Source: Porodaedalea pini (taxonomy: Eukaryota > Basidiomycota > Agaricomycetes > Hymenochaetales > Hymenochaetaceae). From it: 64,000 nt of DNA. The translations under genes were made by a program, and so were the position numbers. How positions within the stretch are numbered: the first letter of the stretch is position 1; each line of letters opens with the position of its first letter. Below the pieces are notes generated by a model that worked only from the letters and a program-made list of their open reading frames with translations, did no database searches and had not been told where the DNA came from. The stretch covers positions 124,001 through 188,000 of the forward strand of contig NBAY01000050.1 in assembly GCA_002794775.1 (NCBI GenBank), read 5' to 3'. Shown here piece after piece: positions 11,935 to 23,789 of the stretch.

Positions 11935-14490
11935 TTCAGCATGTACGTTCCCGTCCCTAATTACCCCTGATTATTCGCATACTAACTTGCTCTATGTAGG
12001 TCCTTCCAATCTGACTTCAACAGATCCACCAGCCAGAGTGGTTCGTGGAATCCGACCGCTTTCAGGAAGATCAACTGCAGGCTTCGTCTCACTCAGGTCT
12101 CGTCGACGGCGCTCCATAATCGGACATACAGTAGGGGGAAACGAGTTGAACTTCCTACGAAGACATGACGATCTGGGAAGACGGGAAAGATAGCATAAGT
12201 TTGTTCGACGCTTTCATTGACGATTCCGGCGGCGTGAATGGTCGACACGTAACGCCGCTGCCGCTCAAGGACAACCACATGCAGTTCCTCATGCAGGCGA
12301 AGAGGGTCACAAATGCGAGGGCGTCTGATTCAGAAATCGAGACCAATGTCGAGGATATGTTCCTCGCGACGATCGTGTGCAGTGAATAGGTGGAAGCGCC
12401 GGGTAACGGTAATGGGCATACGAGTCGCACGCTGTGCTTGCTATGAAGTTGTCTAGCGTTTTGTCGAGGTCGTTGCCAATGAGTTCGTCCTGCGTTGCCT
12501 CACGATGCCTTTCTTATTCTTGAACATGGCCCTCGACCCTGATGCGCCTACTGTCCGGCGGCTCGTCACATCGTTCCTTCGGACTGCTGACTTCCGTGAC
12601 AACGCACGCTTTGCCAACCCGCACGCGTTATTGTCCTTCCCTCGTTTCAGCCACGCACGCTCCGTGCGTATTCTGAACGGCATGGTGAGCCTTGACATCA
12701 TTTATTGGGAGTCGATTTTTGTTGGAGGTGCGTCGACCAAGCTTGAAATTCAGTAAGACGGAATTCTCAAACTTCGTAGGACTACTTCGTCCACAGTTGC
12801 GCAGCCTCATCCTTTGCGTTCTCTTCGTTCCTCTCACTGTCATTTGCGAACTCGACGAGCTCGGATCTGACGCTTGCGAGCTTGTTCGGACTATCACTGT
12901 TCGGTCTCACGACAGGGAGCTTCCACGCGTCATAAAAAACTTACCTCCAGTCCGTTGACGCCGCCGAGCACCTCTTTCCCGAGTACGTGCGCACCTGGAT
13001 CTTTCCGAACACATCCAGCGCTCCTCCCCCGTAAAGGATCGTTTCTTGGGTGCAGGATTACCTCACTGCTCTCGCTCTGACCAACTTCTTTGAGAGGCCG
13101 AGGCTCTGCGCACGCGTACATCGTGTTACTAGTGTACGTCGGCATGTGCAGTTTTATTCAAGAGACTTGGATAGGATGGGGTCCAGGGCGGGCAAAGGGC
13201 GTGGAAGACGCAGATGGTGGTTTGAGCAAAGAGTGGGGACGCATCTCGTCGGAAAATCGAGATGGTTCGCGCCTCATTCGGACGCGTATTTGACCTACCG
13301 CCTCGATCTCACGCTTCGACGTCCACTATTGCGACTTTGCTCTCTTTACTGTCGACGTCCGCGCTCTCTACCGTGTGCTCCTCGGCGAACACATGTTCTT
13401 CGCTGTTTGATGGCCCAGCAAAAGAAACCAAGTTCTGCAGTTTGTCGGACGAAGTCGAGCAACTTCTCCTTGTTCGAGTTTGGAGATGGGACTGCTGTGC
13501 CCTCTGCACTCCAGTTTGACCTTACTAAGGATGCACGCAACGCGCGCTCTGCGAAGCGCCAGACGCTCAGCTGGAATGATTTCATCACTGCAGGGTTCAG
13601 CCGCAGTGACGCGAGCGTTCATCAGACCTTTCAGTTCGCACTTCTGCTTGCGCAGGCCGTCCAGCAGCGGATCCACAGGAGAAAGGGACGTGCCGCAAGG
13701 TGGACAAGATTTTCTAGAAGATACCTCCACCGTCTGGTTCGGACTCGGCGCCTACTCGTGAGAGAAGACATGACCGAGGAGGGCCTTTTGACGTGTTTTG
13801 TGATCTGTGTGAACGTATGGACAGGAACGAGACGATGTTTAAGGAGTGCATTTGGATGTTGGTGCGTAGAACAAAGTTGTCACATAGGTTGATCGTGTCT
13901 AATTAATAGGGCAAGTCAACTTTAGATCTCTTCCGACATTCCGGTTAGAGCAGCTCATTTCTCCATCCCTCTCTCTCAGCCCGTCCTTCGGCCGCAGTGC
14001 TTCGCCTGATCCATGCTTTGAATCGACGTTCTTCGATTTGTACCTGCCAAGTATCGCAACTCGTTCATTGGTCAGGAAACAAGCCAGCATCCGTCCGTGC
14101 ACCGCGCCACTCCTGCCATCGAAATCAAACACGGGGAAGCAATGAAAATAGGTCGCGCCACTCAACGGAAGGAAGGGGTTGTGCCAAAGAGCCGAAGCGT
14201 GATAGATGCAGAATTCGAGCAGTTGCTAACTAGGGGGGGGGGGGGCACGGTGTTGCAGTTCTGCTATCGTGGATCATTCGGGAGCCTGGGGACTGCGCGG
14301 TGAGACGTCGGTACAAGACCCAAAGCACGCCACGTCGAGTCCGCAGTACTCTGGAGGCGCATCGTCGACCAGTTTCGGTTCAAGTCTTGCAACCACTGCG
14401 TCGCCTGCTCACGCTTTACCGCCGCCGTCAAAATCATTCATCGATCCGCCTGTCCTAGCGCTCACCCCGTCCCCCTTTCGGTCGTTGTCG
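11935..14490 (+). repeat. Segmental duplication, copy 1, with decayed coding sequence
   Basis: A block of about 2.5 kb is repeated in the same orientation at 20820-23290. Matching landmarks in order are AGCATGTACGTTC near 11938, the stretch around 12050-12180, the frame IWEDGKD-ISLFDAF at 12165, FANPHALLSFPRF near 12610, ELGSDACELVRTITVRS near 12860, the FGDGTAVPSALQF stretch near 13480, FLEDTSTVWFGLGAY near 13715, KLSHRLIVSN near 13880, and VQDPKHATSSPQYSGG near 14310. Coding stretches are conserved between the copies, but both are cut by stops and frame changes. Each is best read as a relic of one unidentified, Ser-rich gene on the plus strand. The Gly run at 14232-14244 may mark slippage. 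Confidence 0.7.
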
Positions 14491-16254
14491 CTTTGAAACT
14501 CATAGTCTCAGTTTCCCGGCGGGCGTGAGGACTGCTGAATCATGCCGTCAGACGGAGAAAGATGGTTAACGGGCGATAGATATCAATGACGACTCGACAC
14601 CCTCACTTGCCTCCACTCGCAATCAAGTTGATGTTCATCATTCAAGTCCACACTCTACTGATGCCGATGTTCGCACACCTTGCGATCGAATGAATCCCTC
14701 TTGTCGCTTCTGGTGTCACCTATGATTATACGGGTCTCCCAAACTACTACTCGAGCATTCAACTTCAGCAAAAGCGCAAGATAAATCATATTTATTCCCT
14801 TCAGCCGTGTTCCGCATACATATTTCCTTCCTATGCATTGATCGATTATATAACACAGAAACTCGTGTTCCTCACATCTCAGATCACTCGGTTCTCTGTC
14901 TCAGTTTCGAGCTGGCGCTTCCGTACGGCATAGGGAAGGGCGATCTGTGAAATAAAATCTCGCGCAGCTTGGTCATGGCCGTGGAGTGCTCCCTTCGTCG
15001 CGATCTCCGTTTCTCTAATCATATCTTGTATTGTCTTTTCGCTGTCCCTCACACGTGTCCTATCTTGACGCCCACAAAAATTTGGCCTTGCAGTGCAAGA
15101 CTGGACATTCTTCAACCCCGTTTTCTTCCCGGTTGATTTTGTTTCGCTCTATCTGTCATGGCGTTTATGACACTCTTCTGGGCCCTTGTCCGACGTCGAC
15201 CCTCCTTTATCGACCCTCGGTCCCATGCTAATTCCGTGTGTTAGGCGACCCGTGCATCCGAATTACCAACACCTACTCCTAACTTTCCATGCCTGTATCA
15301 ACCTCAGAAGGGAACTGGAAGATGCGAGCACGATCGACTCGTGCGCAGACGAACACGCGGAGAATGGACAAGATACGGAGAGCGATGCACGCCGTGCAGC
15401 AGGGAAAAGACAGTGGGGACTAGCATGCTGGGTGTACGAAGTCTGTGCGCAGGAATACCAAATAGAAGCCATGTGCATCAGATGGATGGGTGTCGCAATA
15501 TATTATGCTGTATGACTTCAAAAAGCAAAGACGATGGTTAGTCAAACCATCTCTTGCACCGAAGCGCCAACTTCCGTGTTCCTCCTCTCGTCTCAGAAGG
15601 GACCGCTTTGCCATTTGCCCGGCTTGCCTGGCGCTTCCATGCGAAAGGCGGTTGTATATCATGTGCTTATCTTCAGGAACAGGCGCCCTTGCAAGTGACT
15701 GGCGTTAAATGTATCCTACACTCTTACTCGGCACACGATGTGTTTTGAGATCAACGTGCTCCGCCTTTACTCGGGGTTTTGTCAGAGATTTATCCAAGGG
15801 CATGAGCCTCATGAGAAAAACACGGGGGTATGAGATAGTCTCGTCCGAGGTGCCGCTGCTGTCTCCATCAATCTTATCTGTGAATGGCTCAACATCGACT
15901 GACATGGATGAAACACGATAAATACATGGCGCCACATAACCACTTACAGGTGGGAGGATGTGAATAATGTAGCATCAACCTCTGGTCTGAACCTTTCATA
16001 GCTACAATACTAATAGACAATGTAATCCTTTCTCTTTATCGAGTTGTTTGATTTATGGTATACTTTCTTATTTCAACGATGATTTCCGTTTGAATTTACG
16101 AGAGGCGAATACATATTTTTCAAGTTGCCTGAATAAAAATTTAAACAGTTGGTTTTATTCAACGAGGGGGACATCTGAGGCGATAGACATGAGGGCTTCT
16201 AGAACAACTCGTCGTGTCTGTTTGGCAATTAAGTATCTATTCTCGACTTTGAAT
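14491..16254. other. Mostly unassigned stretch
   Basis: No gene is firmly supported. A minus frame at 14879-15115 ends with a hydrophilic, helix-prone tail (IALPYAVRKRQLETE) that could be a terminal exon. Another minus frame at 15705-15935 is similar in quality. Neither has a recognisable domain or a convincing partner exon. Confidence 0.35.
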
Positions 16255-17634
16255 ATATGTAGGTTTGAAGACAAACCTGCTCGAGGCTGATTGGCCTCTC
16301 GTCGAAGCCAACTTCGCCGTTGAATGGCGCTTTAGGGGTCACGATGACCGGCTTTCCCATCTCGTTGTTTATGATCTCCAATGCTTGATTTGCTTTCTCA
16401 CCTTTATCTCATGTTAGACCGGTGGTGTATATCTCAGTCTAGAGGCAGGAGGAACATACATGGGATCGGCCTAGGTCGGCGACTGATCCCTAGGTAAAAT
16501 AGTGCACCGACAATGATAATTGCGATTGTTGTAAATAATTTGAGAGGGGAAACGAGGTATTCTAGAAAGCGAATGTTAACCACAACATCAGGCGGCGTAA
16601 TGAAAAGACACACCCATCTCTCTGAGACTGCAAGTATGAACTAGAGGATGATTCCAGAGATGACGCGAGCCTGCCAGTGCTAGTCTGTCTCAAGCTACAC
16701 CGCACGCCAGTAGGGTAAGGCGCTTTAGAGACAGCGTCGGTTCTCAAGTAGTTCCAGCTGGGGGAGAACGTATAGACGATGAAGAGGCTGTTTTTGTAAA
16801 AGGCTCTCCAAGGAGTAGTGAGATGTAAGGAATAGTAGACTTCGTGAGGGCGTAGTAGATGAGGATGTGGGAAGGTCTTGAATATAACTACTTACACGGC
16901 GGGAAAATATTGAAGCCGATTCCACTAGTATGGCACTGATGAATCATTGCCCTGTGGAGGATCCGAAGGATTAGACAGAGCTCGGCGAGTCTTCCTTATA
17001 GAGTAAGGATGAAAATGCATCTAATTCCCGCAATAAAGTAGAAAAATGCCACCCCGTTGGCTAGAAACGCGGCCATCAACTCAACCCTTAAGCTAATTTT
17101 TTCTATTTTTGTACCACCTTATCTCCTGTACATGTGGAAAGTGCTTTTCAATTGAGCAAGCGCTGAACAAAGCTTCCATGCCTGGCGTTAACTTGTCAAA
17201 ACCCTTGATGTTGATCTGATAGATGAAGGTGAAGCTAATAAGGGTGGAAGGAACATCTCGATGCTCGAGAACAGAAGGGAACATTCAATGAAAACTTTAG
17301 AATCTAAATTGATCCCTGCAAATGACAGAAGCCTGAAAACGCTTGTTGAATAATATAATGATAGCCAATCAAAAGAACCAAGAGCAGACCTGCCATAATG
17401 CCATAATGATTTGGAATGACACCCTAGAAGTACTGTCAAACACTATTTACGATACATATTGAAGCTTCCCGCTGCAGGATAGCTCTAGCAAATGGTGTCT
17501 GATGGTGACTGGATTCGCAGAGGCTTGATACCGCTTAAACTCAGAATCTGACAAGTCAGCTTGATGACTACAATGAACGTCTGAAATGCGATCACAATAT
17601 ATTCCCAAGAAAATACAAGCCACGGGTCGGCAAA
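16255..17634 (-). CDS. Predicted multi-exon membrane protein, family not recognised
   Basis: Several minus-strand stretches look coding although no single long frame exists. A hydrophobic exon near 17500-17635 has WLVFSWEYIVIAFQ, another near 17040-17075 has ELMAAFLANGVAFFYF, and a third near 16490-16560 has LKLFTTIAIIIVGALFYLG followed by a basic turn. A soluble tail near 16270-16400 contains NEMGKPVIVTPKAPFNG and FDERPISLEQ. Together they suggest a protein with three or more membrane helices and a cytosolic C-terminus, split by short introns. It lies directly downstream of the von Willebrand A gene on the same strand, and the first hydrophobic exon could alternatively be an extension of that gene. 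Borders are approximate, and I cannot name the family or exclude decay. Confidence 0.35.
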
Positions 17635-19245
17635 CTAAGACAAATTGAAAATCTGATGCACGTCGATGTCCTCGTTTTTGGCGAACGTCCGGCTAATCTC
17701 AACCCGTCAGTGGAAAATCAAAGCATGATTAATACAATCATTAACCAACCTGAAGTTCTTTGACCGACGCTCCAATGTCAGCACGAAGTTAATCGGAACA
17801 TTGATCTTGAATTCCTTAACCCTGATATGGTCCTCTGGAACGACGATATCTTCGCACATTTTATCAGAGTATGCGTTGTACCATTGCAAGGCCATTCTGT
17901 GACTTCCCGTGTTTTTGAAGAAAACGGAAATGATAGAAAATGCGTCGTCAGCTTTCTTGTTCTCGTCAATTATGTCTCTGCAGTCGGGATCGACACGGTA
18001 TCCAGAAACCTGAATATCCTTGTTATAAGTAAAGCAGAAGTTATGGAAGCAACTGACTCACCCTCTGAAGTGATTTTTTTGCATCAGCAAGCGTGTCACT
18101 GTTCATAAATTCCATGTAGTTGTGCTCTGCAGCAGGCAGATCGTCATAGATGTTTCCAATGTTAAACGTGGTAACTTGCTGGTTGGCAGAAGAAAATTTG
18201 TCGTGGAGTACTTTGACGACCTCATCAACAGACAGCTTTCTGTCAAAGATATGTCTCGCAATCTCCTCCCGGTATCTGAGGCCCAAGTTCTTCAAATCGA
18301 TTTTCTCCAAAAGAGACCCAATAATACAAGCCGCAAGCAGTTTGGGGTCCGTCAAAGAGCAGAACACTCCTCTGTAATATGAAGTTAGACAGAGATACGG
18401 GCTGCATGTGACTGAGGCTGTCTCTTACAGTGTTAGATCCGACAACGCTTTATAGAAGTCTGGTGCGAATTCCTAAGTGACTTAAGTAAACCATAATTCT
18501 TGAGACAAGTTGAATAAAGCTCACTGTACTGTCACTAAGGGTCGGTTCGCATGCGAGCGTAAACTAGACCGCTCTTCGTGAACTGTGACATGTTACACTT
18601 GAAAAACAGAAAGGCATACAATTGAATAGTTCCGATATCTCATTTTCTTTGCAAGTTTAATGGGGTCGGCAATCGTTGTTCCTTTATAAATTCAAGATCG
18701 ATAGTGCATCTCGTAGTGTAAACGTGTGTTACATACCTTCAGGGGCTCCGTTGGGGAAGCTGTCGCCATTCTTTTCAATGCCATGCGGTGCAGCGTCTGT
18801 GACAACTACAATCACTTTGAGCGCTTTCTTTCTCCACCCTTGCATTTTGCCATAGGCATAATCTAGCGCTGTGCTGAATGCTTCAGCGCGATCACCGCCG
18901 CCTTTGGCTTCGAGAGGTGTGAGATAACCCTTCATGGCTTCCATGTCGTAGGTAAAAGGATGTGGATCGAGTAGAAAAGTTTCATGCTCATCGGAATAGT
19001 CGCGATATGCGAGAAGACCGACTTGAAGCCCTTCATCACGTTTCAATCTTCCCGACGCGAGAAGGATACCACAGATCTCGAGTATGCTGTTCTTTGCACT
19101 TTCGATGTATTTGCCCATGCTTTCGGTTGCATCCTGGATGAACAAGAGATCCCTGCGTGTGCATTTCAGTCATTGCAACATAGACTCTACCAAAAGACGA
19201 CCACAGGGCTCACATAATGACACCGTCGTCCACATTCTGACTCAT
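17635..19245 (-). CDS. von Willebrand factor A domain protein
   Basis: The ATG at 19245 opens a 32-nt exon (MSQNVDDGVI-). The intron 19153-19213 is followed by the VWA core: LLFIQDATESMGKY holds the metal-site pattern D-x-T-x-S, and IVVVTDAAPHG supplies the later MIDAS Asp. Further short exons give ADPIKLAKKM, LACEPTLSDSTV and EFAPDFYKALSDLT. Then comes TDPKLLAACIIGSLLEKIDL with a helical region to about 18060. The C-terminal exon (about 17750-18010) reads SGYRVDPDCRDIIDENK and continues as a beta-rich part. The last exon ends with TAG at 17635. The order is that of basidiomycete cytosolic VWA proteins of about 450 residues. The domain normally binds protein ligands through a metal ion; the partner here is unknown. 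All joins use GT/AG and keep frame, so the gene appears intact. Confidence 0.82.
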
Positions 19246-20819
19246 TGTTGAAGATGGCTATGAGGAGCAACAAGTCTTTTCTTGAGCAGTAGTGAATTCA
19301 GCGTAACTGGTTAAGTCAGTGAAGCGCTTTAACTTTATACCTAGGATGGGACTGTATTGCTCACCTTAGGCCGGGAGGATGATTGCTGCACGATAGAGAA
19401 ATTGGTCACGTCCCTGGGCGCTGGCGAGTGAAGGCGTCAAAAAGATGATGATTCTAAAGTTACGGGCTCCAATCGTTTCCGATCTCCTTTTCCATTCTGT
19501 GGATCTCCAACTTGAATTGCGAATGCAAGGCCATAAGAGAAACCTGAGTCTTAGAATTACACGTGTTGTCACGGAAGCAAGCTGCGCCAGCGCTGAACAG
19601 TATCGTAATGCCACTTCCGATTCCCGCACATTGCTGACAACTAGACAACATGGAAGTACCCCACGAGCGCCTGGTGCACCATGGACCCGGAGCTCTATTC
19701 GTCTTAAGTAAGAAACCAGCGGCATCGGTCGCATTGGGAGTGAGCAATCCTCGGCCGAAATGACAAGAGAGAAAAAGACATCTATGAATGATACGAAGAG
19801 CAATACAGGACCGAGGAGAGAAAGGGAAGAGGAGACCGTGCACGGTGAATGGACGAGTCGTACTGCACGGATGGATGGATGGATGGGTGGTTAGGTGTAC
19901 GGTTGGAAGGAGAGGTGTACGGTTGGAAGGAGAGGTGTACGGTTGGAAGGAGAGGTGTACGGTTGGAAGGAGAGGTGTAAGAGACGTACGTATGGTAGGA
20001 AAATTTGGAGAAGTGAAGGGAGGATGGGGTACATACAAGGTGGGAGGTGTGCTGAACTTGAAACTGTGCCGGCAAGAGCGAAGATCTTGAGCGAGCACCC
20101 AACAACCAACGAAGAAAGGTCCTCAAGCTTCACACATTCCAGCTCAATGTAGCCCGGACCAGTCGTCCGCAATCACATCCTACGCATCCAAATCCACAAG
20201 TCGCGACAGTCATTGCACCAGCCTATATATGACCGCCGAGCCTGAGCCCAAGCCCGAGATCAGTAGTCGGGAGGCAATCCAGCATGGACATCGACAAGAA
20301 CGCCTGTCCCTGACCGTCAATCCCATTCCGGTTCTCAATTACGCCCATACTGCCAATCGAGGTCCCGTTCCAGAGACCATACATGGAGAGCACCTGCGCG
20401 TACCACAGTCTGTCCGCGGGCACGGATCGGTGACCTTTTGCTGCACCTAGACCAGCACCTAAGGCATCACCTTGGGCACAATCAGCCGGCATACCTGCAA
20501 GCCGCATGGCCGCAGGCACGTCTGGCGGGATCGCGATGGCCTCCACGAGGACGAATCGTTAGAGCCTGTGCTCTGCGCGGGACTCCACACGCAGCTGGCG
20601 CTGTTGCTGACGTGGTGACCATGATTGCATGTAGCTACGGGACGCAGCACTCGGCGTCTCAAGCGTTGATTTACCAAGTGAGAGTGGTGAGTACGATAGG
20701 CGCGGCGTCGACTCTTCGAGCAGGATGGGCGTCGGACCAAAACGACAAAAAGGCGCATATGTGTCTATCACGTGACGCAAGGTAGAGATGCGTCAGGACG
20801 TTGTCCATCACGTCTATGT
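19246..20819. other. Low-complexity intergenic stretch
   Basis: No firmly supported gene. It contains an ATGG tetranucleotide run near 19870-19890, a 20-bp tandem repeat (listed separately) and overlapping frames on both strands that are by-products of the repeat. A minus frame at 20223-20546 is Ala-, Gly- and Met-rich and unrecognised. Confidence 0.4.
19894..19979. repeat. 20-bp tandem repeat, about 4.3 units
   Basis: The unit GGTTGGAAGGAGAGGTGTAC is repeated from 19901 to 19980 in four copies, preceded by a partial unit from 19894. Copies are identical except for the last base of the last one. The period is not a multiple of three, so all three frames of both strands stay open and give spurious Ser/Pro-rich frames on the minus strand. 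Confidence 0.95.
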
Positions 20820-23290
20820 AGGTTCAGCATGTACGTTCACGTCCCTAATTACTTTGATCATTCACATACTGACCTGCTCCTCCGTTCACTATGCAGTCCT
20901 TCCAATTTGAGTTCAACATATCCATCAGCCAGAGTGATTCGTGGAATCCGACCGCTTTCAGGAAGATCAACTGCAGGCTTCGTCTCACTCAGGTCTCGTC
21001 GACGGCGCTCCATAATCGGACATACAGTAGGGGGAAACGAGTTGAACTTCCTACGAAGATATGACGATCTGGGAAGACGGGAAAGACGGCATAAGTTTGT
21101 TCGACGCTTTCATTGACGAGTCTGGCGGCGTGAATGGTCGACACGTAACGCCGCTGCCGCTCCAGGACAACCGCATGCAGTTCCTCATGCAGGTGAAGAC
21201 GGTCACAAATGCGAGGGCGTCTGATTTAGAGATCGAGACCGATGTCGAGGATGGATGGAAACACCTGGAACTTGGCATGTGAGGCGCAAGCACAGCTATG
21301 AAGACGTCGAGCGCTTGTCAAGGTCATTGCCGGCGAGTTCGTCCTAAGTATGCAGTCTCACGATGCCTTCCTTATTCTTGAACACGGCCCTCGATATCGA
21401 TGCGCCTACTGTTTGGTGACTCATCACAACGTTGCACGCTTTGCCAATCCGCACACATTACCATCCTTCCCTCGATTCAGCCTCGCACGTTCCGTGCGTA
21501 TTTTAAACAGCATGGAGGAACTCGGCATCACTTACTGGGAGGTCTATCTTCGTTGGAAATACGTCGACCAAACACGAAACTCAGTAAGACAGAATTCTCA
21601 AGCTCCGTAGAACTACTTCGTCCACAGTTGCGCAGCCACATTCTTCGCGTTCTCTTCGCTTCTTTCATAGCTACTTGCGAACTCGATGAGCTTGGATCCA
21701 ACGCTTGCGAGCTTGTTCGGACTATTACTGTTCGGTCTCCCGACAAGGAGCTTCCACGCGACATAAACCGCTTACCTCCTATCCGCTCACGCCGCCGAGC
21801 GCCTCTTGCTCGAATATGTGCGCATCTAGGTCTTTCATGCCCATCCAGTGCTCCTCCGAAAAGGGTCATTTCTTGGGTGCAGGATTACCTCACTAGTCCC
21901 GCACCGATCAACTCCTTCGTGAGGCCGAGACTTGGCGCACGCATACATCATGCTACTAGTGTGCGTTGGCATGTGCGGTTTTATTCAGGAGACTTTGTTA
22001 GGACGGGGCACTGTATGGGCGAAGGGCGTGGAGGACGAAGTTGTACGTTAGAGCAAAGAGTAGGAACGCATCTCATCGGAAAATCGAGATGGTTCGTGCC
22101 TCATTCGGACGCGTATCAAAAGTAATTTGACTTACCACCTGGATTTCACACGTCGACGTCCACTATTGCGACTTCGCTCTCCTCTTTACCCTCGACGTAC
22201 GCGCTCTCTACCGTGTGCTCCTCGGCGAGCACATGCTCTTTGCTGTTTGATGGTCCAGCCAAAAAAAGCCAAGTTCCGCAGTTTGTCGGACACGAAATCG
22301 GGCGACTTGTCGTGCGGTTTGGCGATGGGGCTGCTGCGCCCTCTGCGAAGTGCCAGATGCTCAACTAGAACACTTTTAGCGCCGTCGGGTTCAGCAGCGG
22401 TGACGAGGGCCTCAGTCAGACCTTCCAGCTCGCACGCCGCCGCTCGCCCAGTCGTCCATCAGCAGTATAGAGAAAGAGATGAACCGCAAACTGAAGAAGG
22501 ATTTCTAGAAGGGGCCTCCGCCGAATGGTTTGGAACCGGCGTCTATTAGGAAGGGAGACATGAGCAAGGAGAGCCTTTTGGACGTGTCTGTGATCTACGA
22601 GGATGTATAAATAGGAGCGAGACTTTGTTCAAGGAGTTCAATTGGGCACTGGCGCGTACAATAAAGTTGTCAAGTCGATTGACCGTGTCTAATATTGGAC
22701 AAGTCGAGTTCAAGTCTCTACCGACGTCCCGCTCAGAGCCTTCCGCCACTTCTTCGTCCTTCTCTCAGCTCGTCCGCCGACCCCAGTGCTCTATCTGATC
22801 CGTACTCCGAGTCTACGCTTCTCCTTTTTGAGGAATTTGTACCCGCCCGAGTCTCGTAGCTCGCTCATTAGTCAAGGGAAAAAGCCAGCATCCATCCGGG
22901 CATCGTGTCACTCCTGTCACTGAAGTAGAGCCCGCCGAAGCAATGAAAACAGGTTGCGCCACTCAGCGGAAGGTCATACGCTGCACGAGCTGTGCCCTAG
23001 AGCCCGAGAGCGATAGAGACGGTTTAAACAATTGCAAGTCGGAGGGAACACGAATACGACGAACGTGTTATAGCCGGTTAGCTCTGCTATGGTGGGGAGG
23101 CGCGGTTTGTGCGTTCAGACGCCAGTACAAGACCCAAAATGCTCCACGTCGAGTCTGCAGTACTCTGGAGGCACGTCACAGACCATTTTCGGTTCAAGTC
23201 CTGTGAGGCCTGCAAACATTGTTAAGCCTGCTCATGCTCCACGAACTCCATCTAACCAACTTCAGTTCTTCTTTTTCTTGACTCACTTTG
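20820..23290 (+). repeat. Segmental duplication, copy 2
   Basis: This is the second copy of the block at 11935-14490, in direct orientation. It has the same landmarks: AGCATGTACGTTCACG near 20827, IWEDGKDGISLFDAF at 21064, LGSNACELVRTITVRS near 21700, VRFGDGAAAPSA near 22315, FLEGASAEWFGTGVY near 22505, KLSSRLTVSN near 22670 and VQDPKCSTSSLQYSGG near 23107. Substitutions and small deletions are scattered along its length: about 60 bp present near 12560-12600 of copy 1 are missing near 21415. It is also broken by stops. The source gene is not identified. Confidence 0.7.
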
Positions 23291-23789
23291 ACCCTCTTTA
23301 TCCTCACTCTTCACGTTCTCATGAAACATGTGCTTATACGATGCTCCAGGTTCACATTTATTAACGACCCGCTGTACCTACAGTTTCAGTCTACTGTATT
23401 TGAAGTACCTTTCTTTTGCTGTTATAAATGGTCTCTCGTGAGACTATTTTCTATCTGATTGCATCCCGCTGTCTCATGACATACTGTTAAGAGTAATGAT
23501 CGACATCGCTTAATTTGGTAGTACGCATATAATCAGAACGTTCGTCTTCTTGCCACCTCAGTCTGATACCACGAAAGACCGAGGTGAGCGTCTTTCTTAT
23601 TTCCATCATTTAACAGTAGCTTAACAATACCATGTAGTTTATTGTTTTACACATACATGACGAGCAGGACATCGAGGTATAAGGTATAAATAAATCCATC
23701 GCTACTATTTCAAATAGAAACAAATTAGTCACAGCTTCACAACACTCCTTCCTGCATTACCTACTGTCTGAATCCTTTCCTCTAAAGCC
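23291..23789. other. Gap without a supported gene
   Basis: A moderately AT-rich spacer between the end of the duplicated block and the 3' end of the DUF6533 gene. I see no frame, repeat or RNA feature that I can support. Confidence 0.45.

Noticed and set aside
13050..13892. 280-codon plus frame in copy 1 of the duplicated block
   Set aside because: The corresponding frame in copy 2 is broken and the conserved segments switch frames, so the long frame as such is not a gene.
19366..20172. Overlapping minus frames rich in Ser, Pro and His (up to 212 codons)
   Set aside because: They owe their length to the 20-bp repeat with a period not divisible by three and contain no recognisable domain.
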